NCBI RefSeq assembly: GCF_001894885.1
Contig: NZ_BCXB01000005.1
Span: forward strand, 1-58,691
DNA: 58,691 nucleotides
From: Rhodococcus marinonascens NBRC 14363
GTDB taxonomy: Bacteria > Actinomycetota > Actinomycetes > Mycobacteriales > Mycobacteriaceae
Direction: 5' to 3'
Part shown: positions 43,908-51,315 of the stretch, in pieces
How the letters are laid out: the number at the start of each line of letters is the position of its first letter
How positions within the stretch are numbered: the first letter of the stretch is position 1
Made by a program: the position numbers and the translations under genes
Notes under the pieces: generated by a model
Told to the model about the DNA's origin: nothing
Seen by the model: the letters and a program-made list of their open reading frames with translations, nothing else
Databases searched by the model: none

Positions 43908-44477
43908 GTGTCATTTGTCGACGGCGTGCTCGCACGCGTTCCGCAGCCCTTCCGGGCCTTGGCGCTGCAGCATCACGAACTGATCAAGTTCGGGATCGTG
44001 GGCGGCACGACCCTGATTTTCGATCTCGCGATCTTCTATTCGCTGAGCCTGACGATCCTTGAAGAGAAGCCCGTCGTGGCCAAGGTCATGTCCGGCATTC
44101 TCGCCACAGTGCTGAGCTACATCCTCAATCGGGAATGGTCGTTCAAGAACCGGGGTGGACGCGAGCGCCACCATGAGGCGCTGCTGTTCTTCAGCATCAG
44201 CGGGGTCGGGGTTCTCATAGCCGCCGCACCCTTGTGGATCGCCAACAACGTGTTCGACATCCGCGCATCCCAGGAAAGTCTGACCACGCGGGTCGTCGTC
44301 GACTTCGTACTGAACTACGTCATCGGGAACCTGATGCAGATGGTGTTCCGCTTCTGGGCGCTCCGCCGGTTCGCGTTCCCCGACGAGAACGTGCGTCTCA
44401 TCGATCCCGACCTCGAAGGCCCCGACCTCGAAGACAGGCCCACAGAGGAGGAGAGATCGGCTACTCCTGACCTCTAG
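43908..44477 (+). CDS. GtrA family membrane protein (Rv3277-like)
   Basis: 189 residues with four hydrophobic spans: IKFGIVGGTTLIFDLAIFYSL, VVAKVMSGILATVLSYIL, LLFFSISGVGVLIAAAPLWI and VVVDFVLNYVIGNLMQMVFRFW. The NREWSF motif after TM2 and RFWALRRFAFPDE after TM4 are typical GtrA marks. Family members are thought to flip or help transfer polyprenyl-linked sugars; in mycobacteria this homologue has been connected to decaprenyl-phosphate-arabinose translocation, though assignment is debated. An acidic tail contains a 15-bp duplication. The frame extends to a TTG at 43869, rejected in favour of GTG 43908. Confidence 0.85.
   Translation: MSFVDGVLARVPQPFRALALQHHELIKFGIVGGTTLIFDLAIFYSLSLTILEEKPVVAKVMSGILATVLSYILNREWSFKNRGGRERHHEALLFFSISGVGVLIAAAPLWIANNVFDIRASQESLTTRVVVDFVLNYVIGNLMQMVFRFWALRRFAFPDENVRLIDPDLEGPDLEDRPTEEERSATPDL
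44406..44435. repeat. 15-bp tandem duplication in the gtrA C-terminal tail
   Basis: CCCGACCTCGAAG plus two bases, at 44406-44420 and 44421-44435; encodes PDLEG-PDLED. Confidence 0.8.
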
Positions 44478-45811
44478 CGGGGCTCCCGCGTCCCAGTCAC
44501 CCGAGTCGGCACATCTTCCCGTGCCATGGGAACGAATATCGCAAACAAGGCCGGGCGCCGACGCTGTAGTTCGAGTCTGCCACCGTCAGCCTCGATGAGC
44601 GCACGCGCCAGCGCGAGGCCCACGCCGGTCGAACCGGCGCCCGAGAAGCCACGGTCGAAGATGTGCGGAGCCAGGGCGTTGCTGACGCCGGCACCCTCGT
44701 CGAACACCTCGACACACACCATGGCCTCATGGGCCGACGACGTCTCGGTGCCTTCACCCCGATGCGACTGCCCCTGGATCAGCCGCACCGCGACCGTGCA
44801 ACTGCCGTCCCCATGCTTCAAAGCGTTGTCGACTAGGACCGCAACGGCCTCGCGCAGTCTGGATCCGGTGGTCGAGGCCATCACATTCGCGTCGCCAAGC
44901 AGCAGCAACTCTCGATCGGAGTCCTCGAATGGACGTTTCCACTCTGCGATGACCGCGCCGAGTTCCTTGATCACCGATATCGGGCTCTCGGTGATACCGC
45001 TGCGGGACGAGCGGACCAGTTCGTCGATCGCCAGGGTCAGCCGGTCCACCTGTTCCATGGCCTCGCCCGCTTCGGCCGTTACTGCGGGATCCGGATGCTC
45101 CGACAGCTCATCGAGCCGCAGTCGCACAGCCGTGAGCCGGCTTCGAAGCTGGTGGGAGACGTCAGCGACGAGTGCGCGTTCGCGCTGCAGACGGCCCGCC
45201 ATCTCATGGGTCGCCGCGTCCAGGACGTCGGAGACGCGGTCGAGTTCAGGAATGCCGTGGCGTCGCGGGGCCGGCCGGAAGTCGCCCTCCGCGAGACGTG
45301 CCGCCCGGTTCGCGACATCCCGCAGCGGATCGGAGAGCCGTCTGGCAGTAGCGACGGCGACCACTGCTCCTGCCGCGATCGACACGAGCACCAGCCCGCC
45401 GACGGCGCCGATCGCCTGGCGTTGCTGGGTGCGCATCGCGCTCGACGGCACTTCGAGAATCAACGAACCGGACGCGCTGATCGTACGAGCTTCCATCAAA
45501 GGCGATTGCACAGACGATTCGCCGATCTCGACTTGCGCGGGGTCGCCATCGACCGTCGGGTACACGACCACCAGGCGCCCCCCTGGGGGGGTCAGCAGCC
45601 TCAGGTCGTCCCAGAGGAGACTTCCTTCGGAGATGTCATTGGCACCATCCTTGGCGACGATCTCCGAGGCCATCCGATCGAGTCGGATCTGGAGGTCGGT
45701 ACGAGTCAAGTCCTCGACCCATATCCATGCCGTGTAGATGAGTGGCACGCCTAGCAGGAGTGCCGTCAGAATTACGACTGCGAGGATCGACTGGAGAAGT
45801 CGGCGGCGCAC
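44474..45811 (-). CDS. Two-component sensor histidine kinase
   Basis: 445 residues: TM1 (about 7-30, QSILAVVILTALLLGVPLIYTAWI), a short extracytoplasmic sensor domain (about 31-133), TM2 (AIGAVGGLVLVSIAAGAVVAVATA), HAMP (RRLSDPLRDVANRAARLAEGDF), a DHp H-box RALVADVSHQLRSRLTAVRLRLDEL and a HATPase domain with LREAVAVLVDNALKHGDG, FDEGAGV and GSTGVGLALARALIEADGG. The H-box has HQLR where most kinases have HELR. GTG start, 8 bp after the response regulator stop. The signal is unknown. I know of no equivalent pair at this point of the M. tuberculosis map. The stop overlaps gtrA by 4 bp. Confidence 0.92.
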   Translation of the reverse strand: MRRRLLQSILAVVILTALLLGVPLIYTAWIWVEDLTRTDLQIRLDRMASEIVAKDGANDISEGSLLWDDLRLLTPPGGRLVVVYPTVDGDPAQVEIGESSVQSPLMEARTISASGSLILEVPSSAMRTQQRQAIGAVGGLVLVSIAAGAVVAVATARRLSDPLRDVANRAARLAEGDFRPAPRRHGIPELDRVSDVLDAATHEMAGRLQRERALVADVSHQLRSRLTAVRLRLDELSEHPDPAVTAEAGEAMEQVDRLTLAIDELVRSSRSGITESPISVIKELGAVIAEWKRPFEDSDRELLLLGDANVMASTTGSRLREAVAVLVDNALKHGDGSCTVAVRLIQGQSHRGEGTETSSAHEAMVCVEVFDEGAGVSNALAPHIFDRGFSGAGSTGVGLALARALIEADGGRLELQRRRPALFAIFVPMAREDVPTRVTGTREPR

Positions 45812-45819
45812 TGATCCAC

Positions 45820-46506
45820 CTAGTCGGTGTTGATTCGGAAGCCAACGCCACGAATCGTCGTGATGCGCCGCTTGGCGATGGGGCCCTCGTCACCGATTTT
45901 CCGGCGCAGCCATGACATGTGCATGTCGAGGGTTTTCGAGCCGCGCAGATCCACGCCACCCCATACCTCCGCGAGGATCGTGTCTCGGGAGACCACATGT
46001 CCGGCGTGCTCGAGTAGCACCCGGAGCAACTCGTATTCTTTGTTGGCGAGGGCGATCTCGGTGCCGTTTACGAGAACCCGACGGGCCGCGGGCTCGAGTC
46101 GGATACCGCCGACCTCAACGACGGAACCCTCACCACCGCCACGTCGCCGCAGCAGGGCGCGCACCCGAGCCATCAACTCCGCCAATCGAAAGGGCTTCCC
46201 CACATAGTCATCGGCGCCGGCGTCGAGTCCAACGACGAAATCGACCTCGTCGGTACGGGCGGTGAGCATCAACACGGCGAGTTCGGAACTGTGTGCACGC
46301 ACTTGCCTGCACACCTCGAGTCCGTCGATTCCCGGTAGCCCGAGATCCAGTATCAGGAGGTCATAGCCCCCCGCGAGCGCTTGTTCCAGCGCTGCCGGGC
46401 CGGTCTGCTCGATGGTGACGTCGTACCCTTCCCTGCCCAATGCACGCGACAGTGGCGCGGCGATGGCTTCGTCATCTTCGGCAAGCAAAACTGCGGTCAC
46501 CTCCAC
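45820..46506 (-). CDS. OmpR-family response regulator
   Basis: 228 residues. The receiver domain has AEDDEA acidic pocket residues, phospho-acceptor Asp in LILDLGLPGIDG, Thr in MLTARTDE and Lys in VGKPFRLAE. A winged-helix DNA-binding domain follows with EYELLRVLLEHAGHVVSRDTILAEVWG and SKTLDMHMSWLRRKIGDEGP, ending RITTIRGVGFRINTD. The GTG start at 46506 is followed by a second GTG two codons later. It pairs with the kinase immediately downstream. The regulon is unknown; adjacent membrane protein genes are candidates. Confidence 0.93.
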   Translation of the reverse strand: MEVTAVLLAEDDEAIAAPLSRALGREGYDVTIEQTGPAALEQALAGGYDLLILDLGLPGIDGLEVCRQVRAHSSELAVLMLTARTDEVDFVVGLDAGADDYVGKPFRLAELMARVRALLRRRGGGEGSVVEVGGIRLEPAARRVLVNGTEIALANKEYELLRVLLEHAGHVVSRDTILAEVWGGVDLRGSKTLDMHMSWLRRKIGDEGPIAKRRITTIRGVGFRINTD

Positions 46507-46539
46507 AGCGTACGGAGATGTGCAGTCGACTGTGACCGA

Positions 46540-47097
46540 TTATCGGTCTTTGCCGGTATCGGCGTCACCGCGCAAGTGCTCGCGATCGTGATCGCGGCGG
46601 AGATCCATCGCGTCGAAAACCTGGTGATAGAGCAGTGAGTGAACGCGCTGGATATCGGGGATGTCATCGAATTCCAGTGGGTCGTCGGAAGACGAAACGA
46701 TAACCAGCGTTCCGGTGCGGAGCATCCTGTCAAGGAGGCCGTGGCGGAACTGGACATTGCTGATGCGTCCCATCGGGATATCGATTCCGATGTGCGTCAT
46801 CACACCCTCGCGAACTAGTACACGACGGTCGGTGACGACGAAGTGCTTAGATTTCCATCTGAGAAACGGCGCGAGACAGCGCCATACAACGACGGCCAGC
46901 CACAGCACGAGGATGACAACGCGTACGACGTTCAGCGAGGAGGCGTCTAGTTCATTCTCCGCGAAGCCGACCGCGAACCCCGCCGCGGCCGTCACCGTCA
47001 ACAAGATGACGGCCGGGAGTAGCAGCATCTTCCAGTGCGGATGGCTGTGAAGTAAGAGTTCCTCTTCTTCAGCGAGAGCGCCCTCCGGATATCCCAT
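46540..47097 (-). CDS. Bacterial PH-domain membrane protein (Rv3278c-like)
   Basis: 185 residues with two hydrophobic spans (MLLLPAVILLTVTAAAGFAVGF and VVRVVILVLWLAVVVWRCL) followed by a bPH2-type domain (about 80-160): KHFVVTDRRVLVREGVMTHIGIDIPMGRISNVQFRHGLLDRMLRTGTLVI. The N-terminus YPEGALAEEEELLLHSHPHWK and the SSDDPLEFDDIPDIQRVHSLLYHQ tail are conserved in actinobacteria. Function unknown. 12 bp separate it from the HdeD-like gene on the same strand, and 33 bp from the response regulator downstream, so it may belong to one operon with them and the kinase. Confidence 0.85.
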   Translation of the reverse strand: MGYPEGALAEEEELLLHSHPHWKMLLLPAVILLTVTAAAGFAVGFAENELDASSLNVVRVVILVLWLAVVVWRCLAPFLRWKSKHFVVTDRRVLVREGVMTHIGIDIPMGRISNVQFRHGLLDRMLRTGTLVIVSSSDDPLEFDDIPDIQRVHSLLYHQVFDAMDLRRDHDREHLRGDADTGKDR

Positions 47098-47109
47098 CGA
47101 GGAGTGAGC

Positions 47110-47667
47110 TTATCGCATGCGGCTGAGCACGATCGGGGTGATGGTGATGATGATGCCGTACAGCACCATCCACACGCCGACCACGATCACGAACACCCCG
47201 AGAGATAGTTCGGGCTGCAGGAGCACAATGGCGCCTGCGACCACGCTGATCACACCGAGCACAATACTCAGGCCGCGATCCGTCGTCGAACCCGAGGCGC
47301 CTTCGACGATGTCGAGGACCCCGCGGAACACCCACCACGCGCCGACGACGAGCGCGATGATCACCACGGTCTGGAGTGGGCTCCGCAGCATGAGGAAACC
47401 CAGAAGTATTGCCAGGGCACCGGATACGCCCACGAGCGTCCGCGTCGTTCCGCCGGCGTCGACGTCGGCGAACGCCCGAACGATCTGGACGATGCCGAAC
47501 CCGAAGAATTGGATGGCGATCAGGACAGCCAGCACAGTGAGAGTGACGTGCGGCCAGACGAGAACAGCGATGCCTAGACCCAGGGTGAGTAGGCCTAACA
47601 CCATCGTGAGGCCGGTCAACGTGCGCCGGGCAGCAATGTCAACTGACTCGGGAGTTGAGGTACTCAT
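47110..47667 (-). CDS. HdeD/DUF308 family membrane protein
   Basis: 185 residues made almost entirely of six hydrophobic spans in three helix pairs, e.g. LTGLTMVLGLLTLGLGIAVLVWP, LTVLAVLIAIQFFGFGIVQIVRAF, LVGVSGALAILLGFLMLRSP and VVIIALVVGAWWVFRGVLDIVEG. These GxxxxxxG/P-ending helices are the DUF308 pattern; HdeD of E. coli is tied to acid resistance, but no function is known here. Start ATG 47667. Same strand as the PH-domain gene downstream. Not present at this position in M. tuberculosis as I recall. Confidence 0.85.
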   Translation of the reverse strand: MSTSTPESVDIAARRTLTGLTMVLGLLTLGLGIAVLVWPHVTLTVLAVLIAIQFFGFGIVQIVRAFADVDAGGTTRTLVGVSGALAILLGFLMLRSPLQTVVIIALVVGAWWVFRGVLDIVEGASGSTTDRGLSIVLGVISVVAGAIVLLQPELSLGVFVIVVGVWMVLYGIIITITPIVLSRMR

Positions 47668-47692
47668 ACATCCCAGTGTCGCACCACCCGAC

Positions 47693-48538
47693 TCACACCG
47701 GGCGCAAATGTGTGATATCGCCCGCGGAGACGGACATCGGGTCGGCTTGACCGTCCGGCGTGATCACCACGCGGCCCTCCTGGTCGACATCCGTTGCGAT
47801 TCCGATCAGTTCACGGCCACCGGGCAATTCGGCCCGCACGCGCCTGCCGAGTGTTCCACAGCGGGCACGGTATGCCTCGGCGAGATCAGTGACGTCCCAG
47901 TTCGAGTCATGCCACTGCTGCCAGCGTTCTGCGATCGCACGCAAAACGGCACGCACCAGGGTGTCGCGGTCGCTGACTTCGGCGCCTTCGAGCACGAGGG
48001 ACGTGGCGTGTTCGACGGGAAGTTCGTCTCGCGTGAGGCTTACGTTGAGCCCGATCCCGACGACGACCGTGGGGTCCGGTGTCGTCGTGGCCACCTCTGC
48101 GAGAATCCCGGCAACTTTTCGACCATCGATCAGTACGTCGTTCGGCCACTTCAGTTCGGCGGGCACCTTCGCGACGACACGCAGTGCGTCGACCACTGCG
48201 ACACCGGTGAGCAGAGGCAGCCATCCCATGGCACCCACGCTCAGTCCAGGCATTGTCAGCAGCGCCGAGACGGCGATCTGCGCCTGCGGCGGACTCACCC
48301 ACACCCGTGAGTGGCGGCCACGGCCGCTCCCTTGGAATTCCGCCAGCAACACGTGGCGGTCGCATTCCGAACGTGCGGCGCGAGCGAGAAGGTCCGCGTT
48401 CGTGGATCCGGTCTCCTCCACGACATCCAGACGCGCCCAGAACTTACGCTGATCGCTGTCCTCGTTGCCGCGGACGAGTGCCGCGCGGAGATTGTCCGCA
48501 CAGAGAGGAGGTCGGTTCAGGTCGGTCCACATCGCCAC
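47693..48538 (-). CDS. birA: Biotin-[acetyl-CoA-carboxylase] ligase BirA
   Basis: Attaches biotin to carboxyl-carrier domains through biotinyl-AMP. 281 residues, class I: no N-terminal DNA-binding domain, so it is not a repressor. Seen: EETGSTNADLLARA, the biotin/ATP loop GSGRGRHSRVWVSPP, LKWPNDVLIDGRKVAGILAE with the catalytic Lys, VVGIGLNVSLTRDELP and a C-terminal SH3-like region. GTG 48538 or ATG 48532 as start. It is divergent from accD5, a subunit of the biotin-dependent carboxylase it serves (the biotinylated alpha subunit is outside the window). Confidence 0.95.
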   Translation of the reverse strand: MAMWTDLNRPPLCADNLRAALVRGNEDSDQRKFWARLDVVEETGSTNADLLARAARSECDRHVLLAEFQGSGRGRHSRVWVSPPQAQIAVSALLTMPGLSVGAMGWLPLLTGVAVVDALRVVAKVPAELKWPNDVLIDGRKVAGILAEVATTTPDPTVVVGIGLNVSLTRDELPVEHATSLVLEGAEVSDRDTLVRAVLRAIAERWQQWHDSNWDVTDLAEAYRARCGTLGRRVRAELPGGRELIGIATDVDQEGRVVITPDGQADPMSVSAGDITHLRPV

Positions 48539-48648
48539 AGCCTAGGACGGCTCCGGAAAGGTACTGGTGAGTAGCCGAGTTCCGGCAACCCGCCGCCTGA
48601 CCACCTCCCCTGTGAGAGGCCCGCCCGCTCTCGTTAAGCTGACCTGTC

Positions 48649-50289
48649 ATGACCACTGTTCAGGAGCCGAGTGCGCCGGATTCGGCGATCAAGCCGGATA
48701 TTCACACGACGGCGGGGAAGCTCGCCGACCTGCGAAATCGTCAGGCCGAGGCACTTCACCCGAGCGGACAGTCCGCGGCCGACAAGGTCCACGCCAAGGG
48801 CAAGTTGACCGCCCGTGAGCGCATCACCGCCTTGCTCGACGAGGGCTCGTTCGTCGAACTCGACGCCCTCGCCCGCCACCGCAGCGTCAACTTCGGCCTT
48901 GCCGACAACCGCCCCGTCGGCGACGGCGTCGTTACCGGATACGGTACCGTCGACGGCCGCAACGTCTGCGTCTTCTCCCAGGACGCCACAGTCTTCGGTG
49001 GCTCCCTCGGCGAAATCTACGGCGAAAAAATCGTCAAGGTCATGGATCTCGCGCTGAAATCCGGACGGCCGCTGATCGGCATCAACGAGGGCGCCGGCGC
49101 CCGCATCCAGGAAGGCGTCGTCTCCCTCGGCCTGTACGGCGAAATCTTCCACCGCAACGTTCGGGCCTCCGGCGTCATCCCCCAGATCTCCCTGATCATG
49201 GGCCCCGCCGCCGGCGGCCACGTCTACTCCCCCGCCCTCACCGACTTCGTCGTCATGGTCGACCAGACCTCCCAGATGTTCGTCACGGGCCCCGACGTCA
49301 TCAAGACCGTCACCGGCGAAGACGTCACCATGGAGGACCTCGGCGGTGCGCACACCCATATGGTGAAGTCCGGGGTCGCCCACTACGTCGCCTCCGATGA
49401 GCAGGACGCCCTCGGCTACGTCAAGGACCTGCTGTCGTACCTGCCCTCGAACAATCAGGCCGCCGCCCCCCACATGCTCCCGTCCGACCCGATGACCGGC
49501 GGAATCGAAGACTGCCTCACCCCCGAAGACCTCGAACTCGACACCCTGATCCCGGACTCGGCGAACCAGCCCTACGACATGCACGAGGTGATCCGCCGCA
49601 TCCTCGATGACGACGAATTCCTCGAAGTACAGACAGAACGGGCCGGCAACATCGTCATCGGCTTCGGCCGCGTCGACGGCCGCGCCGTGGGCATAGTCGC
49701 CAACCAACCCACCGTCTTCGCCGGCTGCCTCGACATCGACGCCTCCGAAAAGGCCGCCCGGTTCGTGCGCACCTGCGATGCGTTCAACATCCCCATCATC
49801 ACCCTCGTCGACGTCCCAGGCTTCCTGCCCGGAACCGATCAGGAATACGACGGCATCATCCGCCGTGGCGCGAAACTGCTCTACGCCTACGGCGAGGCCA
49901 CGGTCGGTAAGATCACCGTCATCACCCGCAAGGCCTACGGCGGCGCCTACGACGTGATGGGCTCCAAGCATATGGGCGCCGACGTCAACCTGGCTTGGCC
50001 CACCGCCCAGATCGCCGTCATGGGCGCCTCCGGGGCCGTCGGGTTCGTCTACCGCAAACGCCTCCTCGATGCAGCCGAGAACGGCGAGGACGTCGACGCC
50101 CTCCGCCTGCAACTGCAGCAGGAATACGAGGACACCCTCGTCAACCCGTACGTCGCGGCCGAACGCGGCTATGTCGACGCCGTCATCCCGCCCTCCCACA
50201 CCCGCGGACAGATCGTGGCCGCCCTGCGCCTCCTCGAACGCAAAATGGTCACCCTTCCGCCCAAGAAGCATGGGAACATCCCACTATGA
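48649..50289 (+). CDS. accD5: Acyl-CoA (propionyl/acetyl-CoA) carboxylase beta subunit AccD5
   Basis: Carboxyltransferase subunit that makes methylmalonyl- and malonyl-CoA for methyl-branched and mycolic lipids. 546 residues, two crotonase-like halves. Seen: [21 protein letters not shown], the acyl-CoA-binding [43 protein letters not shown], the second-half [60 protein letters not shown], and a C-terminal [14 protein letters not shown]. Start ATG 48649. Overlaps accE5 by 4 bp (ATGA). A 545-residue antisense frame is a codon-bias shadow. Confidence 0.96.
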   Translation: MTTVQEPSAPDSAIKPDIHTTAGKLADLRNRQAEALHPSGQSAADKVHAKGKLTARERITALLDEGSFVELDALARHRSVNFGLADNRPVGDGVVTGYGTVDGRNVCVFSQDATVFGGSLGEIYGEKIVKVMDLALKSGRPLIGINEGAGARIQEGVVSLGLYGEIFHRNVRASGVIPQISLIMGPAAGGHVYSPALTDFVVMVDQTSQMFVTGPDVIKTVTGEDVTMEDLGGAHTHMVKSGVAHYVASDEQDALGYVKDLLSYLPSNNQAAAPHMLPSDPMTGGIEDCLTPEDLELDTLIPDSANQPYDMHEVIRRILDDDEFLEVQTERAGNIVIGFGRVDGRAVGIVANQPTVFAGCLDIDASEKAARFVRTCDAFNIPIITLVDVPGFLPGTDQEYDGIIRRGAKLLYAYGEATVGKITVITRKAYGGAYDVMGSKHMGADVNLAWPTAQIAVMGASGAVGFVYRKRLLDAAENGEDVDALRLQLQQEYEDTLVNPYVAAERGYVDAVIPPSHTRGQIVAALRLLERKMVTLPPKKHGNIPL

Positions 50290-50660
50290 CCGCTATCACT
50301 GAGGAAGTAGTGCCCCCCGAGACCAATTCGGACGCGGCGGCCGCGGTAGCGCAGTCAGTCCACGGTTGCCCAGCGGATGCCACCCTCTCCGGTAGTGCAT
50401 CCACTGGCCTGCCGGGTGACACCGAGGGCGACGGCCCGGCAGAAATCGCCAAGTTGTTCGTGAAGGTAGTCAAGGGTTCTCCGACCGCCGAGGAGGTCGC
50501 GGCGCTGGTCGCGGTTCTCTCCGCGATGGCCGCTTCCGGCGGGGCCGATCGAGGCTCGAACCTCCCCCCTGAATCCTGGGGTGCCCCAACCGCAATGCAC
50601 CGGGCCAACATTCCGTTCTCCCCGTCCTCGTTCCTCAACGGGTCGGCCGTCCGGCGTTGA
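50286..50660 (+). CDS. accE5: Acyl-CoA carboxylase epsilon subunit AccE5
   Basis: A 124-residue protein. The first 55 residues are low complexity; the conserved part is [33 protein letters not shown] followed by the short tail [19 protein letters not shown], typical of the actinobacterial epsilon subunit that stabilises the AccA3-AccD5 complex. Start ATG 50286 overlaps the accD5 stop by 4 bp. The frame also continues upstream inside accD5, rejected. 10 bp separate it from maf. Confidence 0.92.
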   Translation: MTAITEEVVPPETNSDAAAAVAQSVHGCPADATLSGSASTGLPGDTEGDGPAEIAKLFVKVVKGSPTAEEVAALVAVLSAMAASGGADRGSNLPPESWGAPTAMHRANIPFSPSSFLNGSAVRR

Positions 50661-50670
50661 TCAGCACCCG

Positions 50671-51315
50671 ATGACTTCTTTCGTTCTCGCATCGGCTTCC
50701 CCTGCACGGCTGGCTGTGCTGCGCAGCGCCGGAGTCGAGCCGATCGTGCGTGTCTCAGGAGTCGACGAGGACGCGATCATCGCGGCACTCGGTACCGATG
50801 CCGCCCCCGAGAACGTCGTCACCGAACTGGCCCGCGCCAAGGCCGAGGACGTCCTCCCCGTTCTGGTGCGGGACGAGATCTCGGATGCCGTGGTCGTCGG
50901 GTGCGACTCCATGCTGCTGATCGACGGATCACTGCAAGGCAAACCCGGCAGTGTCGACGTGGCGCGGGACCGTTGGTTCTCGATGGCCGGCCGCAGCGCA
51001 ACCTTGCTCACCGGGCACAGTGTTCTCCGGGTCGTGAACGACTCGGTGGTAGCCGATGCACACGATCAGAGCGCGACCGTCGTCCATTTCGCGAATCCCA
51101 CGAACACCGACCTGGAGGCGTATCTCGCCACGGGCGAACCTCTCCAAGTCGCCGGTGCGTTCACTCTCGACAGCCTCGGTGGGTGGTTCATAGACCGCAT
51201 CGAGGGCGATCCTTCCAGCGTGATCGGAATCGGTCTGCCCCTCTTGCGGATCTTGCTCGCACAGGTCGGAGTCGGCATCGCAGACCTGTGGGCGACGTCA
51301 GGCCGCGTCGACTGA
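50671..51315 (+). CDS. maf: Maf-family nucleoside triphosphate pyrophosphatase
   Basis: 214 residues from ATG 50671 (MTSFVLASASPARLAVLRSAGVEP). The family cleaves non-canonical or canonical nucleoside triphosphates and is linked to division arrest. Seen: LASASPARLAVLR near the N-terminus, VDEDAIIAAL, VVVGCDSMLLIDGSLQGKP, MAGRSATLLTGHSVLR, and DLEAYLATGEPLQVAGAFTLDSLGGWFIDRIEGDPSSVIGIGLPLLRILL. Third gene of accD5-accE5-maf, an order conserved in M. tuberculosis. Its last codons and stop overlap the convergent MFS gene by 18 bp within a duplicated 15-mer. Confidence 0.92.
   Translation: MTSFVLASASPARLAVLRSAGVEPIVRVSGVDEDAIIAALGTDAAPENVVTELARAKAEDVLPVLVRDEISDAVVVGCDSMLLIDGSLQGKPGSVDVARDRWFSMAGRSATLLTGHSVLRVVNDSVVADAHDQSATVVHFANPTNTDLEAYLATGEPLQVAGAFTLDSLGGWFIDRIEGDPSSVIGIGLPLLRILLAQVGVGIADLWATSGRVD

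Noticed and set aside
48634..50271. 545-codon open frame on the minus strand opposite accD5
   Set aside because: Shadow of accD5; Asp/Val/Gly/Ala-rich with no recognisable motif, while accD5 is certain.
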